This document shows positions 17,352-26,356 of a DNA stretch of 64,000 bases, one piece after another. The DNA comes from Chitinophaga sp. Cy-1792. Lineage in GTDB: Bacteria; Bacteroidota; Bacteroidia; Chitinophagales; Chitinophagaceae. Every line of letters begins with the position of its first letter. Positions within the stretch are counted from its first letter, which is position 1. The translations under genes and the position numbers were made by a program. Below the pieces are notes generated by a model that ran no database searches, was not told the DNA's origin, and saw only the letters and a program-made list of their open reading frames with translations. The DNA lies in assembly GCF_011752935.1 (NCBI RefSeq), contig NZ_VWWO01000001.1, positions 2,604,001 through 2,668,000 of the forward strand. The letters are read 5' to 3'.

Positions 17352-18938
17352 TTAGAAGCTTTCGCTGGCGGTAGTAGCACCGGTTTGGATATTATAATAG
17401 AAGATATTGGTGCTTTTCTCCGGATAGAGTCCGATCAGTTGCACGGTACCTTTTTTATCCAGCACTTTGGCCAGTTCTTCCGGGCTGCTCACAGGGATAT
17501 CTCCGGCTTTGATAATCAGGAAGCCAGGGGCCATGGTGGTCTGTTTCTTCAGGATACCGTTACCGATACTGCTCACCCATACACCTCCACGGATACCTAA
17601 CCTGCGGGCATCGTCTTTATCCAGGGCACTCAGATCAGCGCCCAGTTTGTCCAGCGCGGTAGTTTTCACCACGTCGGTATTACCCTGGAGGTTACGCAGC
17701 ACTACATTGTCTGACGTATATTCCTTGTTATTACGCAGATAGGTAATGCTGATTTTATCGCCTGGTTTGTAGCGGGCAATCTGTTCTGTCATCTGGGAAG
17801 GGCCTGCGATGGCGATACCATTAATCCTGGTAATGACGTCACCGGTTTTGAGTCCGGCAGCTTTGGCAGAGCCATTATCCACTACTTCGGTCACCTGTAC
17901 GCCGGGAGCATCCCTTTTTACGCCCAGTTCCTTCAGCTGATCATCAGAGAGGGAGGCGATTACGGAGCTAGGCATATAGGATACGCCGAGGTAGGCACGT
18001 TGTACGTTACCGTATTTCATGAGGTCATTCACGACTTTCTTCACCAGGTTTACCGGGATTGCGTAGGAATAACCTGCGTAGGAGCCGGTAGGAGAGGCGA
18101 TGGCGGAGTTGATACCTACCAGTTCACCGCTTGTATTGACGAGGGCGCCGCCACTGTTGCCCTGGTTCACTGCGGCATCTGTCTGGATAAAGGATTCAAT
18201 CGCTGTATTTCTGCTACCGCCGCGGCCTTTGTTAATACCTATGGTGCGGGATTTGGCGCTCACGATACCGGCGGTTACGGTGGCATCCAGGTTTAAAGGA
18301 TAGCCTACTGCCAGTACCCACTGTCCGATGTCGACGTTGTCCGAATTACCGTACAGGAGGTAAGGTAGTCCGGTGCCTTCGATTTTAATCACAGCCAGGT
18401 CGGTGCTTGGATCAGCGCCTACCAGTTTGGCAGTATAGGTTTTGCCGCTGTTGGAGAGGGATACGGAGATTTCGTCTGCATCATCAATAACGTGATTGTT
18501 GGTAACAATGTAGCCATCGTCGGAGATCAGGACCCCTGAACCGGAGGCCATCTGGCCCGGAACATAGTATTTGCGGCCATCTCCGCCACCATTAAACTCA
18601 TCACCGAAGAAATCATCACCGAATAAGTCCTGTAATATGGAGCGTCTGCGTTGCAGATTGTTACCATTGGTTACCTGGCGTGGGTTGATTTTCGTTTTGA
18701 TATGCACTACTCCCGGCACAGCAGTTTTGGCTGCGGTGGTGAAGTCGGACGGAGCTAAAGCGGATGCTGTGTGTTCAGTGCCGGGCATATACCGGGCATA
18801 GTTAACGGGGACGTCGTTGGATCCATTCTGAAAGATACCTGTCTGCCTTGTCTGGAAATATTTGCTGTACACAAATATGGAGGCAGAAGCAGTCACAAAG
18901 CTGATAAGGACAATTGTAACAATTTGCTTGAATTTCAT
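17352..18938 (-). CDS. Periplasmic serine protease, DegP/HtrA family
   Basis: 528 residues with an N-terminal membrane anchor or signal (7-27). The trypsin-like domain carries the triad H149 (IVTNNHVID), D180 (STDLAVIK) and S262 (QGNSGGALVN). Two PDZ domains follow (about 315-400 and 430-520), the second being degenerate. It degrades or refolds misfolded envelope proteins. Preceding the protease domain is an Asp/Gly-rich stretch (about 104-120), resembling the regulatory LA-loop region in DegP. A stress-responsive promoter would be expected but none could be named. Confidence 0.95.
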   Translation of the reverse strand: MKFKQIVTIVLISFVTASASIFVYSKYFQTRQTGIFQNGSNDVPVNYARYMPGTEHTASALAPSDFTTAAKTAVPGVVHIKTKINPRQVTNGNNLQRRRSILQDLFGDDFFGDEFNGGGDGRKYYVPGQMASGSGVLISDDGYIVTNNHVIDDADEISVSLSNSGKTYTAKLVGADPSTDLAVIKIEGTGLPYLLYGNSDNVDIGQWVLAVGYPLNLDATVTAGIVSAKSRTIGINKGRGGSRNTAIESFIQTDAAVNQGNSGGALVNTSGELVGINSAIASPTGSYAGYSYAIPVNLVKKVVNDLMKYGNVQRAYLGVSYMPSSVIASLSDDQLKELGVKRDAPGVQVTEVVDNGSAKAAGLKTGDVITRINGIAIAGPSQMTEQIARYKPGDKISITYLRNNKEYTSDNVVLRNLQGNTDVVKTTALDKLGADLSALDKDDARRLGIRGGVWVSSIGNGILKKQTTMAPGFLIIKAGDIPVSSPEELAKVLDKKGTVQLIGLYPEKSTNIFYYNIQTGATTASESF

Positions 18939-19146
18939 ATTATAGTGTGTTTAGCTGAAACTAAATTTGTATGCTCCTGTCAGGTCAATTAATATGCCTT
19001 CGATACAAATTTAATGGTCGTGTTTAATGAAATATCCACTATAACGTTCACTTTAACAGATTTTTATATCAATCGTTAATTTACTTTAAACGTCATGCTG
19101 GTGTGGGCTGACAATGATTCATTTACTATATGTCAAGATAACAAAC

Positions 19147-19176
19147 TGCCCGGACATTTTGTTAGTGTCCGGGCAG
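19147..19176 (-). terminator. Rho-independent terminator of the acyl-CoA reductase gene
   Basis: TGCCCGGACA / TGTCCGGGCA arms with a TTTTGTTAG loop. Confidence 0.8.
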
Positions 19177-19207
19177 AAAAGGGGAGGTATAATTACTTTG
19201 CTGAAAA

Positions 19208-20206
19208 TCAGAGTTCAAGCAGGAATGCCATGGTATCTACCCCATCGGCATAGTCGCTGAGGGAAGGTTGCTGGGCCTGGCCGAAAGGTGTATAATCCTT
19301 ACCTACAAGGCATTGCAGCACTTCGTCCTGTCCTAATTCTGCAGCGAGCGATTGTTGATCGTTATAGAAGCCATAGTGCAGTACGCTCAGTGGGGAGAAG
19401 AGGCTTTGAGCATCATGGAGCAGGATACTGCCATTGGTGATATACGGGTGATTATTCAGCAGCAGCAGGGCCAGCTGGTAATCGAAGTTGTTTTTGTATT
19501 TGTGGTAGTCCATCAGATACTCATATTTGTTGAGGGCATCCAGGAGTGGCTGGAAGTTATAGCCTTCCGGCACAAATACTTTGGTAACGTTACGGCATCC
19601 CAGGCCGAAGTAGAGCATGACATCATCGGCCAGCGCTTCCAGTTCCTGCGGCGTTTCGTGTCCGGTAAGGATGGCTGCGGAGGTGCGGTTATGGCGGATG
19701 ATATGCGGGTATTTGGCAAAATAGTAGTTAAAATAGCGGGCAGAGTTGTTGCTGCCGGTGGCGATATAGGCCTGACAATCCTTCAGGGTATCCTGGATTT
19801 CCGTTTGGCCGGCAATGGCAGGGTACCATTCTTCCATTTTCCGAAGGATATGTTTGAGGAGGATGTCGTCTTTACTGGAGAGTTTCAGTTTAACCTGGTG
19901 TCCGCTGATGAATCCGCATAACCAGTCGTGAAAGCCCACCAGCGGTATATTACCGGCACTGACGATGCCTACTTTGCGGGGAGTCCTTTCATTGGCGGCG
20001 GCAGGATATGCGGCCAGCCATTGTTGCAGGGCTGCAGGTTCCAGGAAGTATTGGCAGATATTTTCCAGCGCATTATCGATGAATGCCGGGATAAACCATC
20101 CGTTGGCCCTGTAAGCCCGCTCCTTAACCTCTTCCCATTCAGGGCTGTTTCCGGCAAGATATTCGCCCAAACGTACCAGCGCTTTTTCTTTTTCTGCTAT
20201 ATTCAT
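19208..20206 (-). CDS. Acyl-CoA reductase, LuxC-like
   Basis: 332 residues of the LuxC/aldehyde-dehydrogenase-like family that reduces an acyl-CoA or acyl thioester to an aldehyde with NADPH. Readable stretches are KVGIVSAGNIPLVGFHDWL (nucleotide-binding part) and LGCRNVTKVFVPEG, where the Cys is in the place of the catalytic one. The gene is transcribed away from two tandem ferredoxin genes. In Bacteroidota this protein is commonly found beside a ferredoxin, which suggests a reductase route to fatty aldehydes, but the true substrate is unknown. Confidence 0.85.
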   Translation of the reverse strand: MNIAEKEKALVRLGEYLAGNSPEWEEVKERAYRANGWFIPAFIDNALENICQYFLEPAALQQWLAAYPAAANERTPRKVGIVSAGNIPLVGFHDWLCGFISGHQVKLKLSSKDDILLKHILRKMEEWYPAIAGQTEIQDTLKDCQAYIATGSNNSARYFNYYFAKYPHIIRHNRTSAAILTGHETPQELEALADDVMLYFGLGCRNVTKVFVPEGYNFQPLLDALNKYEYLMDYHKYKNNFDYQLALLLLNNHPYITNGSILLHDAQSLFSPLSVLHYGFYNDQQSLAAELGQDEVLQCLVGKDYTPFGQAQQPSLSDYADGVDTMAFLLEL

Positions 20207-20226
20207 GAATCTTTATAAATAATGGC

Positions 20227-20255
20227 TTGATTAAACCGGGAATATTTTATTTTTG
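20227..20255 (+). promoter_or_regulatory. Promoter of ferredoxin gene 1
   Basis: TTG (20227-20229), 18-base spacer, TATTTTTG (20248-20255). This matches the Bacteroidota TTG / TAnnTTTG pattern and lies about 45 bases before the ATG. Confidence 0.6.
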
Positions 20256-20299
20256 TCCACAAAATTAATGGCTTACTACTTAAATAAAAAGTTTACTCT

Positions 20300-20647
20300 A
20301 TGGCAATTAAGATAACAGACGAATGTATTAACTGTGGCGCTTGCGAACCTGAATGCCCAAACAATGCAATTTACGAAGGCGGAGTGGAATGGGCCATGTC
20401 TGACGGTACAACCGTTAAAGGTGCGTACACCCTGATGGACGGCTCCACTATGGATGCTGACCATCGTAATGCACCTGTGAGCGTAGATACATACTATATC
20501 GTTCCAAATAAATGTACCGAATGTCAGGGTTTCCATGAGGAGCCACAATGTGCGGCTGTTTGCCCAGTTGACTGCTGTGTTCCGGACGAAATGTACCAGG
20601 AAACAGTGGATGAACTGATGGCTAAGAAAGAAAAACTGCATATCTAA
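20300..20647 (+). CDS. 2[4Fe-4S] ferredoxin, copy 1
   Basis: 115 residues; a small cytosolic electron carrier. The first cluster site is C9-x2-C12-x2-C15-x3-C19P and the second set is C72, C75, C84, C88 with a doublet C92/C93. A 45-residue insertion between the two binding regions (Gly/Asp/Thr-rich) is larger than in clostridial-type ferredoxins and resembles the long loop of the Allochromatium type. It has its own promoter and terminator. The next gene is a tandem copy with about 75 percent identity. Confidence 0.93.
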   Translation: MAIKITDECINCGACEPECPNNAIYEGGVEWAMSDGTTVKGAYTLMDGSTMDADHRNAPVSVDTYYIVPNKCTECQGFHEEPQCAAVCPVDCCVPDEMYQETVDELMAKKEKLHI

Positions 20648-20670
20648 TTAATATATTCAAGGAAGCTTAG

Positions 20671-20702
20671 GCCGTTCCGGGTGGTGCCGGAGCGGCTTTT
20701 TT
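20671..20702 (+). terminator. Rho-independent terminator of ferredoxin 1
   Basis: GCCGTTCCGG / CCGGAGCGGC around GTGGTG, followed by T6. Confidence 0.85.
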
Positions 20703-20798
20703 ATTATATAGCCCCTCCATTCGTATATACTGACACGTTAAATCCCGGCAAAACCGTATCTTGGCCCCGACATAGCTTAATAACTAAATCTTATTCCT

Positions 20799-21146
20799 AT
20801 GGCATTAAAAATTACGGACGAGTGCATCGTTTGCAGCGCATGCATTTCGGAATGTCCCAATAACGCTATTTATGAAGCCGGGACAGAATGGGCAATGGCA
20901 GACGGAACGTCGCTCCATGGCCAGATTACACTACACGACGGGACTGCCACCGATGCCGGCAGCTTACATTCCCCGCTCAGCAACGACTATTATTACATTG
21001 TACCAGACAAATGCACCGAGTGCCAGGGATTCCATGAGGAGCCCCAGTGTGCGACCGTTTGCCCGGTAGACTGCTGTGTGCCGGACGAAATGTACCAGGA
21101 AACCGTAGCTGCACTACTGGAAAAGAAGGAAAAGCTGCATGTTTAG
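20799..21146 (+). CDS. 2[4Fe-4S] ferredoxin, copy 2
   Basis: 115 residues, collinear with copy 1 and with every cluster Cys kept except at position 12, where [11 protein letters not shown] in copy 1 reads CIVCSACISEC here (Cys still aligned at 9, 12, 15 and 19). Differences cluster in the insertion between the two cluster sites (40-60). The duplicated genes have separate promoters and terminators, so they can be expressed at different times or with different partners. Upstream TATCTTGG is only a rough -7 match. Confidence 0.92.
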   Translation: MALKITDECIVCSACISECPNNAIYEAGTEWAMADGTSLHGQITLHDGTATDAGSLHSPLSNDYYYIVPDKCTECQGFHEEPQCATVCPVDCCVPDEMYQETVAALLEKKEKLHV

Positions 21147-21166
21147 GAATTTTCCAGGTATGGAAG

Positions 21167-21193
21167 GGCCGTCTTTACGCAGTAGAGGCGGCC
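21167..21193 (+). terminator. Terminator of ferredoxin 2
   Basis: GGCCGTCTTTAC / GTAGAGGCGGCC around GCA, with two G-U pairs, followed by T/A-rich sequence. Confidence 0.6.
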
Positions 21194-21227
21194 TTATATA
21201 TTTTATACCGGCCCTGACCGCCGCCTC

Positions 21228-21257
21228 TTGTACGGCCGAAAAGTTTCCTTAACTTTA
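21228..21257 (+). promoter_or_regulatory. Promoter of ddl
   Basis: TTG (21228-21230), 19-base spacer, TAACTTTA (21250-21257; one base off TAnnTTTG). It lies inside the would-be extension from an upstream TTG codon at 21228, which argues for the ATG at 21282 as the true start. Confidence 0.5.
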
Positions 21258-21281
21258 CCCGCTTTATTGCTAAGACATCTT

Positions 21282-22271
21282 ATGAAGAAAAATATTGCTT
21301 TAGTTGCCGGCGGATATTCCGGAGAATATGTAATCTCAGTACAAAGTGCTGTTACCATCGAAAATAACCTGGATAGCAGCAAGTATGCAGTTTACAAAGT
21401 GGTGGTAACACGTGAAGGCTGGACACATACGGCTGCCGACGGTAAAACCCACGAAATCGACAAGAATGATTTTTCTTTGCTGATAGACGGCAATAAAATC
21501 AAATTTGATTGTGTCTTTATTGGTATTCATGGTACACCAGGAGAAGATGGCCGTCTGCAAGGCTACTTTGAAATGCTGGGTATCCCTTATACCAGCTGTG
21601 GCATGGTAACTTCAGCACTGACCTTCAACAAAAGCTATTGCAATAAAGTAGTGGCTGCCCTGAATGTGGTAAATGTTTCCAAATCTGCACATATCTTCAG
21701 CAATCAGCCTTATGATGTGAAAGATATCCTGCAGCAACTGCGTTTACCCGTGTTCGTTAAACCGGCAGAAGGTGGCAGCAGCATAGGTATGTCTAAAGTT
21801 AAAACTGCAGAAGAGCTGCAGCCAGCCATTGATAAAGCTTTCAGGGAAGATTCCCAGATCCTGATTGAAGAATTTATCAAAGGCCGCGAACTGACCATAG
21901 GACTGTATCGTACCGGCAACGACCTGCACGTACTGCCTATCACTGAAATCGTGAGCACCAAGGAATTCTTCGATTATGAAGCGAAGTATACACCAGGTGT
22001 TACCAACGAAATTACACCGGCTCCTGTTCCGCAGGGATTGAAGGAAAGGGTGGAACAAACCGCCTCCAAGCTGTATTATATGCTCAACTGCCGTGGTATT
22101 GTCCGTATAGACTTTATCTACGATGAGGCAAATGACAAGCTGTATTTCCTGGAAGCGAATACAATGCCTGGCCAGTCTGAAAACAGCCTGGTTCCGCAAC
22201 AGGTACGTGCTGCAGGTAAAACTTTGCAAGAGTTTTATGGCGCACTGCTGGAAGAGGCAATGGCACACTAA
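21282..22271 (+). CDS. ddl: D-alanine--D-alanine ligase
   Basis: ATP-grasp enzyme that joins two D-alanines for the peptidoglycan stem peptide. 329 residues. N-terminal LVAGGYSGEYVISVQSA is the Bacteroidota form of the GG-S-E-xxVS motif; the central part carries FVKPAEGGSSIGMSKV (ATP loop) and the C-terminus FLEANTMPGQSENSLVPQQ (metal and substrate loop). It is followed after 36 bases by the PASTA protein gene and then a rhodanese, so a cell-wall-related operon is plausible. Confidence 0.94.
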   Translation: MKKNIALVAGGYSGEYVISVQSAVTIENNLDSSKYAVYKVVVTREGWTHTAADGKTHEIDKNDFSLLIDGNKIKFDCVFIGIHGTPGEDGRLQGYFEMLGIPYTSCGMVTSALTFNKSYCNKVVAALNVVNVSKSAHIFSNQPYDVKDILQQLRLPVFVKPAEGGSSIGMSKVKTAEELQPAIDKAFREDSQILIEEFIKGRELTIGLYRTGNDLHVLPITEIVSTKEFFDYEAKYTPGVTNEITPAPVPQGLKERVEQTASKLYYMLNCRGIVRIDFIYDEANDKLYFLEANTMPGQSENSLVPQQVRAAGKTLQEFYGALLEEAMAH

Positions 22272-22307
22272 CCTGTAACTGATTTATCACTTTTAATGTA
22301 ATAAACT

Positions 22308-23120
22308 GTGTTTGATTTTATTACGAAACGTTCTTTTATAGTCAATCTGCTGGCAGTAATTGCACTGTTTTTTCTGCTGGCGATCATTTTCTTTTCCCTG
22401 TTAGGCATAATTACCAAACACGGTAAAAGTATGACCGTGCCTGATGTGAAGGGCCTGAACATTAAAGAAGCAGTTGCCAAACTGGAAGCTGCCGGATTTG
22501 ATGCTGAAGTAAGAGATTCGATATACATCGATAGTATTCCGCCACTGGCAGTATGGGCACAAACCCCTGACAAAGGTGCGGAAGTAAAAATTGGCCGTAC
22601 CATCCATCTAACCGTAAACAAAACGGTAGCACCGATGGTGGCTATGCCGGAACTGGAAGGGCTGACTTTCCGCAGTGCCGAAATGGTGCTGAAAAGCCTG
22701 CGTCTGAATGTGGGAGACACCATTTACAAACCTGACTTTGCGACCAATACCGTATTGCAGCAACTGCTGAATGGCAAACCGCTGAAACCGGGTACTATGG
22801 TGGCCGAAGGCACCAACATCACCCTGATTCTCAGTAGTGGCCGTGGTAACACGGAAAATCCGGTTCCTGACTTCATTGGTCTTTCCTATGCGGAAGCAAA
22901 AGAAATTCTCAGTGCCAGCAACCTGAATATTGGTACCGTTATCATCGATCCGGGTGTGAGTGATACCGCCAATGCTTTTATCTACAAACAATATCCTACC
23001 CGCAAAAACGAGATAGGAGATTTTAATATGGTAAGAGCGGGAGAATCCGTAGACCTCTACCTCAGTGCCACTAAACCTGTAAAAGATTCCGCTGCCCAAC
23101 AGCCAGCTACCCAGGAATAG
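22308..23120 (+). CDS. PASTA domain membrane protein
   Basis: 270 residues. One N-terminal membrane span (about 10-33), then three PASTA domains outside the membrane (roughly 43-110, 112-180 and 187-255), each starting with a PD/PE-G-L motif such as VPDVKGLNIKEAVAKLEAAG. It starts at GTG, the only start before the span. PASTA domains bind peptidoglycan fragments or act as adaptors in penicillin-binding proteins and Ser/Thr kinases; here there is no kinase or transpeptidase domain. Placement after ddl suggests a cell-wall role. Confidence 0.88.
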   Translation: MFDFITKRSFIVNLLAVIALFFLLAIIFFSLLGIITKHGKSMTVPDVKGLNIKEAVAKLEAAGFDAEVRDSIYIDSIPPLAVWAQTPDKGAEVKIGRTIHLTVNKTVAPMVAMPELEGLTFRSAEMVLKSLRLNVGDTIYKPDFATNTVLQQLLNGKPLKPGTMVAEGTNITLILSSGRGNTENPVPDFIGLSYAEAKEILSASNLNIGTVIIDPGVSDTANAFIYKQYPTRKNEIGDFNMVRAGESVDLYLSATKPVKDSAAQQPATQE

Positions 23121-23131
23121 TGAGAATTGGT

Positions 23132-23139
23132 TAATTTTG
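23132..23139 (+). promoter_or_regulatory. Candidate -7 box before the rhodanese gene
   Basis: TAATTTTG fits TAnnTTTG, 29 bases before the ATG. No convincing upstream TTG at 18-21 bases; the gene may also be read through from the PASTA gene. Confidence 0.3.
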
Positions 23140-23167
23140 TAAAAACAATCATTAAAAAGATAATTTT

Positions 23168-23473
23168 ATGCAAAACATAACAGCTGAAGATGTTAAAAAG
23201 CGCCTGGATGCGGGAGAAGAACTGATCCTGGTGGATGTAAGAGAACCACATGAGCGTGAAGAATTCAATATCGGTGGTATTCATGTTCCTTTGGGTCAGA
23301 TCCAGATGATGCAGATCGATGAACTGGAAGGCCTGGAAGATAAAGAAGTGATCGTTTACTGCCGTAGTGGCAACCGTAGCGGTCAGGCTGCTATGCTGCT
23401 GGAAACACAAGGCTTCACCAACGTGAACAACCTGGTAGGTGGTATGCTGAAATGGAGAGAAATCTACGGTTAA
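23168..23473 (+). CDS. Single-domain rhodanese-like protein
   Basis: 101 residues, one rhodanese domain with active-site C65 in VIVYCRSGNRSGQAA. It can take a persulfide from a donor; the physiological acceptor is unknown (GlpE-like thiosulfate sulfurtransferase is possible). It ends at a strong terminator shared with the convergent RidA gene. Confidence 0.92.
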   Translation: MQNITAEDVKKRLDAGEELILVDVREPHEREEFNIGGIHVPLGQIQMMQIDELEGLEDKEVIVYCRSGNRSGQAAMLLETQGFTNVNNLVGGMLKWREIYG

Positions 23474-23493
23474 TACCGTAAAAAGATAATTTT

Positions 23494-23537
23494 AAATAAA
23501 AAAACGGTCTCTACTCAGTAGAGACCGTTTTTTATTT
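23494..23537. terminator. Bidirectional terminator between rhodanese and RidA genes
   Basis: Twenty-base arms with A-rich and T-rich ends around a TCA loop; CGGTCTCTAC forms the core stem. Confidence 0.9.
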
Positions 23538-23553
23538 AAATACGATAGCTGTA

Positions 23554-23943
23554 TTATTTATTATGAATAATCGCTGTTACTTCAATCTCTACCAGGTATC
23601 CCGGATCAATCAGCTTGCTTACCTCAATCATTGAAGTGGCAGGCTTGATAGCCGCAAAAAATTCACCATGAGCACGTCCAAATTCTTCCCAGCGGCTGAT
23701 GTCTGTTACAAACATACGTGTTCTTACCACGTCGTGTAAGCTGGCGCCAGCTTGTATTAAAACAGATTCGATCTTTGCCAGTGCAAATTTCGTTTGTTCG
23801 TAAGCGTTACCCGGAGCCACCACTTTGCCCTGATCTTCTGCAACAGTGCCGGAAACTTCAATCGTGTTTCCCACTTTTACTGCTCTTGAATAACCCACTT
23901 TTTCTTCCCAGGTAGCACCTGAGGAATAGTTCATTCGTGTCAT
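23554..23943 (-). CDS. RidA/YjgF-family protein
   Basis: 129 residues. The family hydrolyses reactive enamine/imine intermediates from PLP enzymes. The conserved Arg is in VVRTRMFVTDI and the C-terminus has YLVEIEVTAI. Usually a free-standing housekeeping gene, but here it lies at the 3' edge of the ligase cluster (23985-30238); co-transcription is possible since the gap is only 41 bases. It may equally be a non-archetypal Rid protein with no enamine activity. Confidence 0.9.
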   Translation of the reverse strand: MTRMNYSSGATWEEKVGYSRAVKVGNTIEVSGTVAEDQGKVVAPGNAYEQTKFALAKIESVLIQAGASLHDVVRTRMFVTDISRWEEFGRAHGEFFAAIKPATSMIEVSKLIDPGYLVEIEVTAIIHNK

Positions 23944-23984
23944 GGCATATTATTTTGACAAAATTAAAGAATATCGCTGTTTTT

Positions 23985-25088
23985 CTACGGTTTTGAGGGC
24001 ATACTTCCGGCGCTGTTATCTGCCGGTGTGTTCCTGAATTTTACTACTTTTCCCAGCAAATCGAACCAGAAAGGCGCCCCCAGCGATATGGCCATGGCTG
24101 TCATAAGCCATCCGGCGAGTACTATCCAGCCATTTTGCTGCAGCGGGTGCGAAAGGCCGTATGGATGCGCCGCACTGAATTCGCGGTGGATGCCCAGTAC
24201 ATTCCTGGCATCGCCGGCATCTGCGCGCAGCATAGCATATACGCCGATCACCGAGGTATCGCCAACGAATACACGAAGGGAGCTGTCTTGCCGGAAGAAG
24301 GCACTATCCTTATACATGACGTGTTTCTGTTGCAGGGTATCTACGATGGGCGCCATGGCATAACTGCGACTGGAGGCCAGTTGCACCATTTCCTGCCTTA
24401 CGGTTTTATCTTTCATCAGTATTCTGGCAATGGCGATGGTATCTACATTGAAAATCCCGGCGATACAGAAACCGATGATCAGCAGCCAGCTTTGTGTATG
24501 CTTGCGGTACCAGCTGCTGGCGCGACTCATGGTTTCGTTGAACCAGTCTTCCAGTAAGGCCCTGAACCTGTCTGTATTGCCGCCGGCATCTGTAAAAATA
24601 TTTCGTATATACGTCAGCGTTGCATCATTGAAGTGCAGGCTATTTTCATCTAGAGCGGCCTGAATGGTTTGCTGGTCGGTATTCCGGGCGGTGGTACTGT
24701 TTCTTAGCAGATGTACCATGGTCTGGGAAAAGATAGCAGGGCTGATATAAGAAGGTCTGGAAGCGGCGGTATTTTCACCAAGATAGCGGATAGAGGAGGT
24801 GGCGTAGAACTGTTGGAGGATGGGACTGTATTTAAAGGGGAAGAAGAAATGAACCACACTCCAGCCGCGCTCGTAGAACCAGGTAAAGAGCGTAAATCTT
24901 CCGAAGAAACCAAGGTCGTTGCGTCGGGGATCTCCGTCCAGCATACGCCGGAGGGCTTTGGAAAGGGTACGCGCCCGCAGGCTGAAGACGCGTGCTATCA
25001 TTTCCTGTAGTATTGTTACAAACAGGCTGTACAGTAAAAAAATGAATACAAGTCCTAAAGCAACATCAATGGCAAGGTTACTAAACAT
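23985..25088 (-). CDS. Membrane protein of unknown function
   Basis: 367 residues if started at the ATG at 25088; an upstream in-frame start at 25133 adds 15 residues that look non-conserved. Hydrophobic segments are seen near residues 5-28, 205-230 and 320-345. The last one contains AISLGAPFWFDLLGKV followed by an Arg/Asn tail, a motif I recall from several unrelated bacterial membrane proteins of unknown function. The middle (about 60-200) is soluble. It is the last gene of the ligase cluster and might export or anchor its product; that is inference. Confidence 0.65.
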   Translation of the reverse strand: MFSNLAIDVALGLVFIFLLYSLFVTILQEMIARVFSLRARTLSKALRRMLDGDPRRNDLGFFGRFTLFTWFYERGWSVVHFFFPFKYSPILQQFYATSSIRYLGENTAASRPSYISPAIFSQTMVHLLRNSTTARNTDQQTIQAALDENSLHFNDATLTYIRNIFTDAGGNTDRFRALLEDWFNETMSRASSWYRKHTQSWLLIIGFCIAGIFNVDTIAIARILMKDKTVRQEMVQLASSRSYAMAPIVDTLQQKHVMYKDSAFFRQDSSLRVFVGDTSVIGVYAMLRADAGDARNVLGIHREFSAAHPYGLSHPLQQNGWIVLAGWLMTAMAISLGAPFWFDLLGKVVKFRNTPADNSAGSMPSKP

Positions 25089-25141
25089 TTCACAGGTATT
25101 TGGGTCAAATATAGGATAGTAGTGCGCAGGCAATGCGCGTA

Positions 25142-26350
25142 TTAAGCTGGCAGCGACTCAAAAAAGCAACAGCTGCCACCTACCCAGGTGTCGTTGCTAT
25201 TGAAGCCTACGCCAATCATTTTGCCTTTACTGAGCCTGGACAGGTTATGTACCAATATCGGCCTTGCCGCATCGTCCGGCCAGATATACATCATGCGTAT
25301 TTCGCAGATGGCTGGTCCGGTAGGTGTTTCTATCGCCGGCGCATATTGTACTTTTCGCTGCAGGATCCAGTTTTCCGGGTCTTCTATCGCGTCGATATCT
25401 TCCCGGGAGACATCTATTTTTACTCCTCTGCCTGCGAAGGAAAATAAGGGCTTTAACACATAATTTTCCAGGTCTCCAGGCACTACCGGCAGTTCATTCA
25501 GGTACCAGCTTTTAGGTATGAATTCGCTGTGCAGCAGTGGCATGGTATATTTGCTGATACGGTAAAACCAGTTGGGGTGTGTGATCCATTCCACATCAAG
25601 ATCATCAAAGAGGTCGACGTGTGGCCCCAGCATTTCTTCCTGCTGGTGCAGGTCATCGAAAATGATGCGGTTATAGATACGTTTCACCGGTGTCAGTACA
25701 CCATCCCGCATATAAAACAGGTGATCATCTTCTTTGATCAGCGTAGTGATACATACCGGGCGGATGCCGAGATATTTCTCCGTTATATAAAAGTCGATTT
25801 TTGTTTTTTGCTCTTCCGGCTTTACCTCGAGGAGGATCACTTCTTCGGGTTTATGGTCTCCGATGATCATCTTTCTTAACAACGCATAATACTGCTCGTC
25901 ATTGAGGTCGTTGAAGTAGTTGTTAAGATTGGATGGTATGTTGAAATTAGCCCTGAATTGTTTGGCCATCACGTGCTGGAAGGCAAACATGGTTGGGAAG
26001 CCCTGCAGTTCAATCAGCTGGGGCTCCAGTACACCCGCTTCATTTTTTGTTACGGCGAAGTCTATAACGATAAAATGCGGATGATCATTTTCGTTGGGCA
26101 CTCTCAGTCCGTGCGGAATGGCATTCTCCGTGAGGTCTTTGAAGTCGGGGCGTAATATTACGTTCACGACTTCTTCGCAGGCCTGTACCAGTTTTGCGGT
26201 AAGGTCTGCCGGTACGAACACCGGTGTTTCTGCAATCCTGAAAGCGGGAGCGGTACCGGCATCTTCAGCGATGGCTTTCAGAAACCGTTGGTATTGCTCT
26301 TCACTAAAGTTTGCGTTATAGGCTTTTCTTACAGACGGGATCATAAGCAT
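25142..26350 (-). CDS. ATP-grasp-like protein
   Basis: 402 residues. No full match can be claimed, but the C-terminal half has the layout of an ATP-grasp domain: NYVLKPLFSFAGRGV (Lys plus glycine-rich loop, about 295-310), WILQRKVQYAPA (hinge, about 327-338), EIRMMYIW, and a final SKGKMIGVGFN.N..WVGGS stretch like the metal-binding tail. The first half (about 60-200) has a separate fold with VVNVILRPDF and FIVIDFAVT. It starts six bases after the amidotransferase stop, so the two are coupled. Ligation of an amine or amino acid is likely if the ATP-grasp call holds. Confidence 0.55.
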   Translation of the reverse strand: MLMIPSVRKAYNANFSEEQYQRFLKAIAEDAGTAPAFRIAETPVFVPADLTAKLVQACEEVVNVILRPDFKDLTENAIPHGLRVPNENDHPHFIVIDFAVTKNEAGVLEPQLIELQGFPTMFAFQHVMAKQFRANFNIPSNLNNYFNDLNDEQYYALLRKMIIGDHKPEEVILLEVKPEEQKTKIDFYITEKYLGIRPVCITTLIKEDDHLFYMRDGVLTPVKRIYNRIIFDDLHQQEEMLGPHVDLFDDLDVEWITHPNWFYRISKYTMPLLHSEFIPKSWYLNELPVVPGDLENYVLKPLFSFAGRGVKIDVSREDIDAIEDPENWILQRKVQYAPAIETPTGPAICEIRMMYIWPDDAARPILVHNLSRLSKGKMIGVGFNSNDTWVGGSCCFFESLPA

Positions 26351-26356
26351 TCAATC

